Shown here piece after piece: positions 5,460-7,789 of a stretch of 7,789 nt of DNA. The position numbers and the translations under genes are program-made. The notes beneath the pieces are model-generated. The model searched no databases. It saw only the letters and a list, made by a program, of their open reading frames with translations, and had not been told where the DNA came from. Origin of the DNA: Clostridiales bacterium (GTDB taxonomy: Bacteria; Bacillota; Clostridia; Oscillospirales; Butyricicoccaceae); NCBI GenBank assembly GCA_026419635.1, contig JANZZB010000029.1, forward strand, positions 1 to 7,789, given 5' to 3'. Numbering within the stretch: the first letter of the stretch is position 1; every line of letters begins with the position of its first letter.

Positions 5460-6482
5460 ATGTTTTCGAATGATATTGGCATAGATTTGGGCACGGCTTC
5501 AATCCTTGTATATGTAAAGGGTAAGGGTATTGTTTTGTGTGAGCCGTCCGTAGTCGCTGTTGATAAAACAACCGGGAAAATATTGCAGGTCGGAGCGGAA
5601 GCTCAGAAAATGCTCGGCAGAACTCCCGGAAATATTGTTGCGATTCGTCCTATGCGCGAAGGCGTTATTTCCGATTACGTAATGACGGAAAGAATGATCA
5701 AAGAGTTCATACACAAAGTATGCGGCGTTAGATTGTTTAAACCTAACTTAATTATTTGCGTTCCCAGCATTATTACGGAAGTCGAGGAAAGAGCAGTAAT
5801 CGATGCCGGACGTCAGGCGGGAGCGCGCCGCGTCTGTTTGATTGAAGAGCCTGTTGCTGCAGCAATCGGTGCCGGTATTGATATATCTAAGCCAAACGGA
5901 AATATGGTAGTTGACATCGGCGGCGGAACAACGGATATCGCAGTTATTTCTTTAGGCGGTATTGTTGAATCGACTTCTATTAAAGTTGCCGGCGATAAAT
6001 TCGATGAAGCAATCGTCAAATACGTGCGCCGTAAGCACAATGTATTAATCGGTGAGCGTACGGCGGAAGATTTAAAGATGAGCCTTGGTTGTGTGTTCCC
6101 GCGTCCTGAAGAAAAAACGATGGAGGTCAAGGGCAGATGCCTGATGACAGGACTTCCTAGAAACTTCACTGTTACTTCGTCCGAGATGCTGGAGGCTTTT
6201 GAAGAGGTTACGGTTCGCATAATTGAAGCGATTCATTCCGTTTTGGAACGTACCCCTCCGGAACTTGTAGCGGATATCTCGACAAACGGAATTCTGATGA
6301 CAGGTGGCGGCAGTTTGGTTTGGGGATTTGACAAACTTATATCATCAAAAACGGGTATAGCAACACATATTGCAGATGATGCTATTTGCTGTGTGGCAAA
6401 CGGAACGGGAAAAGCCCTGGAGAATATCGATCAGATGCAGGACGGAACAATGGACTTGTCACGCAAGCGCCAAATGATGTAA
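5460..6482 (+). CDS. mreB: MreB/Mbl-family rod shape-determining actin homologue
   Basis: MreB proteins form ATP-dependent membrane-associated filaments that guide lateral peptidoglycan synthesis. The product has 340 aa, close to the usual 330-345. It begins with phosphate-1 motif DIGIDLGTAS (5-14), then KGKGIVLCEPSVVAVD, GRTPGNIVAIRPMREGVISDY and the EEPVAAAIGAG segment. Phosphate-2 motif VDIGGGTTDIAVISLGG starts at 151 (D152, D159), followed by GERTAEDLK and LERTPPEL, and the adenosine motif MTGGGSL is at about 280-286. DIAVIS, AGDKFD and VFP make it more like Bacillus Mbl than MreB, so mbl is an acceptable alternative name. The C-terminal tail (about 320-340) ends in basic SRKRQMM. The start is supported by GATGAGGTG (5446-5454), 5 nt from the ATG. 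No mreC or mreD follows, which also fits an Mbl-like stand-alone copy. It has its own promoter and terminator. Confidence 0.95.
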   Translation: MFSNDIGIDLGTASILVYVKGKGIVLCEPSVVAVDKTTGKILQVGAEAQKMLGRTPGNIVAIRPMREGVISDYVMTERMIKEFIHKVCGVRLFKPNLIICVPSIITEVEERAVIDAGRQAGARRVCLIEEPVAAAIGAGIDISKPNGNMVVDIGGGTTDIAVISLGGIVESTSIKVAGDKFDEAIVKYVRRKHNVLIGERTAEDLKMSLGCVFPRPEEKTMEVKGRCLMTGLPRNFTVTSSEMLEAFEEVTVRIIEAIHSVLERTPPELVADISTNGILMTGGGSLVWGFDKLISSKTGIATHIADDAICCVANGTGKALENIDQMQDGTMDLSRKRQMM

Positions 6483-6523
6483 TTTAGATACAGAGTATAT
6501 TTAGATATTTAAAAAAGAACGTT

Positions 6524-6556
6524 AAAAAAGCATCGGAGTGTTCCGATGCTTTTTTT
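6524..6556. terminator. Bidirectional terminator between mreB and the convergent mgtC-like gene
   Basis: The perfect stem GCATCGGA (6530-6537) / TCCGATGC (6542-6549), with loop GTGT, is flanked by A6 (6524-6529) on the left and T7 (6550-6556) on the right. It is therefore a hairpin followed by a T-run on either strand. It lies 42 nt after the mreB stop and 22 nt beyond the stop of the minus-strand gene, and probably ends both transcripts. Confidence 0.93.
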
Positions 6557-6577
6557 ATTATGCTATACGCTCTTTGA

Positions 6578-7258
6578 TTAAATGGATTGAATAAAATTAA
6601 CGCCGGGAAGAGACATTAATTCTTGAATGAACTCGGCACGGTTTTGCTGACTATCCCGTTTTAAGGCCAGAGTTATTCCGACTGAATTGCTATCTGACCG
6701 TATTCTTTCCATGTTTATATCATCAATAAAGATATTCTTATTCTCAATAAACTGTTTTACACCTTCAAAAAATGAAACTTCCCTCATCTCCATATAAATG
6801 TATATATAGCGGGACTTATTTTTTAGAGAGGCATCAAAGCCGTATAGCACGGTAATAATGGCAAAAATCAGAATTCCACCGAGAATGGCACCTACATAGA
6901 AACCGATACCGACAGCAAGTCCGGCACAGGCGGATGCCCAAAGACCTGCAGCCGTAGTGAGGCCACGAACCTTTTGCCTTCCTGTTACAATAATTGTCCC
7001 GATTCCTAAAAAACCAATGCCGCTGATGACCTGCGCACCAAATCTGGCGGGGTCAGAACTTAAAAAAAGTTTTTCTGATATATATTGATTAGTAAGCATT
7101 GCAAGAGCTGCGCCAATGCAAATAAGCATGTGAGTGCGCAGTCCTGCTGCCTGATGATGCTGTCCTCGTTCGTAGCCTATAAAAGCACCAATTAATGCCG
7201 CAAGAAAGAGCCTGAGGGTGATCGAATATATGTTTATATGGATAAGATCAATGTCCAT
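6578..7258 (-). CDS. MgtC/SapB-family membrane protein
   Basis: This family includes Salmonella MgtC, which modulates F-ATP synthase and phosphate handling under low Mg2+. The role of Firmicute members is mostly unknown, so no specific function is claimed. The 226-aa product has an N-terminal membrane domain of about four to five helices with the family signatures: ALIGAFIGYERG (21-32), AAGLRTHMLICIGAAL (37-52), ISGIGFLGIGTII (78-90) and KVRGLTTAAGLWASACAG (96-113). The C-terminal 75 or so residues (RYIYIYMEMREVSFFEGV onward, ending LPGVNFIQSI) look like the soluble ACT-like domain seen in many MgtC homologues. The start is supported by GGAGG on the minus strand (7264-7268), 5 nt before the ATG. 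The stop of the upstream peptidase gene is only 17 nt away, so the two are probably one operon. It ends at the shared hairpin with mreB. Confidence 0.93.
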   Translation of the reverse strand: MDIDLIHINIYSITLRLFLAALIGAFIGYERGQHHQAAGLRTHMLICIGAALAMLTNQYISEKLFLSSDPARFGAQVISGIGFLGIGTIIVTGRQKVRGLTTAAGLWASACAGLAVGIGFYVGAILGGILIFAIITVLYGFDASLKNKSRYIYIYMEMREVSFFEGVKQFIENKNIFIDDINMERIRSDSNSVGITLALKRDSQQNRAEFIQELMSLPGVNFIQSI

Positions 7259-7275
7259 AATACCCTCCTCTTCAT

Positions 7276-7789
7276 TTAGGATATCTCAATAATTCCTTCG
7301 GCTACACCCGTTATACTGAATCCCCCATCTTTTGTAACGACGAATGTCTCTTCCACACCGGACATGCCAAATTCGGGAATTCCCTTTTTTGGTTCAATCG
7401 CAATGACCATTCCTTCTTGAAGAGGCATATGGCAACCTTTTGCCAGAACCGGCAATTCGTCAATGTTGAGCCCGATGCCATGTCCCAAAAACTTACAAGA
7501 GCGTTTACCAAACCCCATAAAGTTTTCTTTGAATTCGTCGCTAAGCGTGCCTGTAATTTTGTTATAAACGTCGCACGCAGGAATTCCAGGGCGAAGCATT
7601 TCAGCTGTTTTCATCATGATTTCATGACACGCCCAATAAGCATCAATCGCTGCCTGTGGCGGATTTTTACCATAATAGTAGATCTGTGTTTTGTCCGAAT
7701 GGTAACCGCAGATACCAAATCCGGTATCGACGAAGATGCTATCTCCTTTTCTTAACAGACGGCTTCTGCTGCCGAGAGGTGGGATTGCC
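7276..7789 (-). CDS. M24-family metallopeptidase (Xaa-Pro peptidase-like), C-terminal 171 residues, 5' partial
   Basis: The frame stays open from 7788 to the TAA at 7276-7278, so the ATG at 7617 is internal and the N-terminal part lies right of the window. The pita-bread fold of aminopeptidase P/prolidase relatives is clear, with all five expected metal ligands: Asp in FVDTGFG (7726-7728), Asp in GYHSDKTQ (7693-7695, 11 residues on), His in LGHGIGL (7480-7482), Glu in AIEPK (7393-7395) and Glu in GVEETFVV (7351-7353). It should be a dimetal hydrolase acting on peptides or similar amide substrates. The residue seven after the metal-binding His is Asp (7459-7461, in LNIDELP). The well-studied family members have a second conserved His there, so Xaa-Pro specificity is uncertain. 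It lies 17 nt upstream of the MgtC-like gene and probably shares its transcript. Confidence 0.93.
   Translation of the reverse strand, partial: AIPPLGSRSRLLRKGDSIFVDTGFGICGYHSDKTQIYYYGKNPPQAAIDAYWACHEIMMKTAEMLRPGIPACDVYNKITGTLSDEFKENFMGFGKRSCKFLGHGIGLNIDELPVLAKGCHMPLQEGMVIAIEPKKGIPEFGMSGVEETFVVTKDGGFSITGVAEGIIEIS

Noticed and set aside
7417..7755. Plus-strand 112-aa ORF opposite the M24 peptidase
   Set aside because: It is fully antisense to a gene with all catalytic residues conserved and has no SD or recognisable domain.
1..7789. CRISPR arrays, insertion sequences, tRNA or rRNA genes, phage or defence genes
   Set aside because: No regularly spaced direct repeats, transposase motifs, terminal inverted repeats, tRNA cloverleaf or rRNA sequence was seen. 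All long ORFs are housekeeping or membrane genes.

Overview
This window looks like ordinary housekeeping chromosome from a low-to-moderate GC Firmicute, most likely a clostridium. The Oscillospiraceae/Ruminococcaceae are a reasonable guess, but that placement is inference. The support is the Firmicutes-type EF-Tu, an FMN-riboswitch-controlled RibU, a RecD2-type helicase, ComFC, a stand-alone MreB/Mbl, sigma-A-like promoters, purine-rich Shine-Dalgarno (SD) sites and compact hairpin-plus-T terminators. There is no rRNA, tRNA, insertion sequence, prophage gene or CRISPR array.

Layout. (1) 1-900: the 3' 70% of tuf, closed by a clear intrinsic terminator. (2) 964-1797: a self-contained riboflavin-uptake unit, with a near-consensus promoter, an FMN (RFN) riboswitch, an attenuator terminator, ribU and a terminator. 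(3) 1834-5360: a second transcription unit that begins at an extended -10 promoter. It has a leader of about 250 nt holding a possible 46-aa single-helix ORF. A well-supported 102-aa single-pass membrane protein of unknown function follows, then recD2 and comFC. (4) 5368-6557: mreB/mbl with its own strong promoter and no terminator separating it from comFC. It ends at a hairpin that can work in both directions. (5) 6578-7789, minus strand: the C-terminal part of an M24 metallopeptidase, followed 17 bp later by an MgtC/SapB-family membrane protein. This pair converges on mreB.

How they relate: ribU and its riboswitch form a simple feedback loop in which FMN shuts down riboflavin import. recD2 and comFC share a DNA-processing/competence theme. 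The small membrane protein upstream and the cell-shape actin downstream are linked to them only by position. I see no convincing new multi-gene system. The least explained parts are the leader with its 46-aa ORF, the 102-aa membrane protein, the oddly spaced ribosome-binding site of recD2, and an M24 peptidase with Asp where the family normally has a second conserved His.
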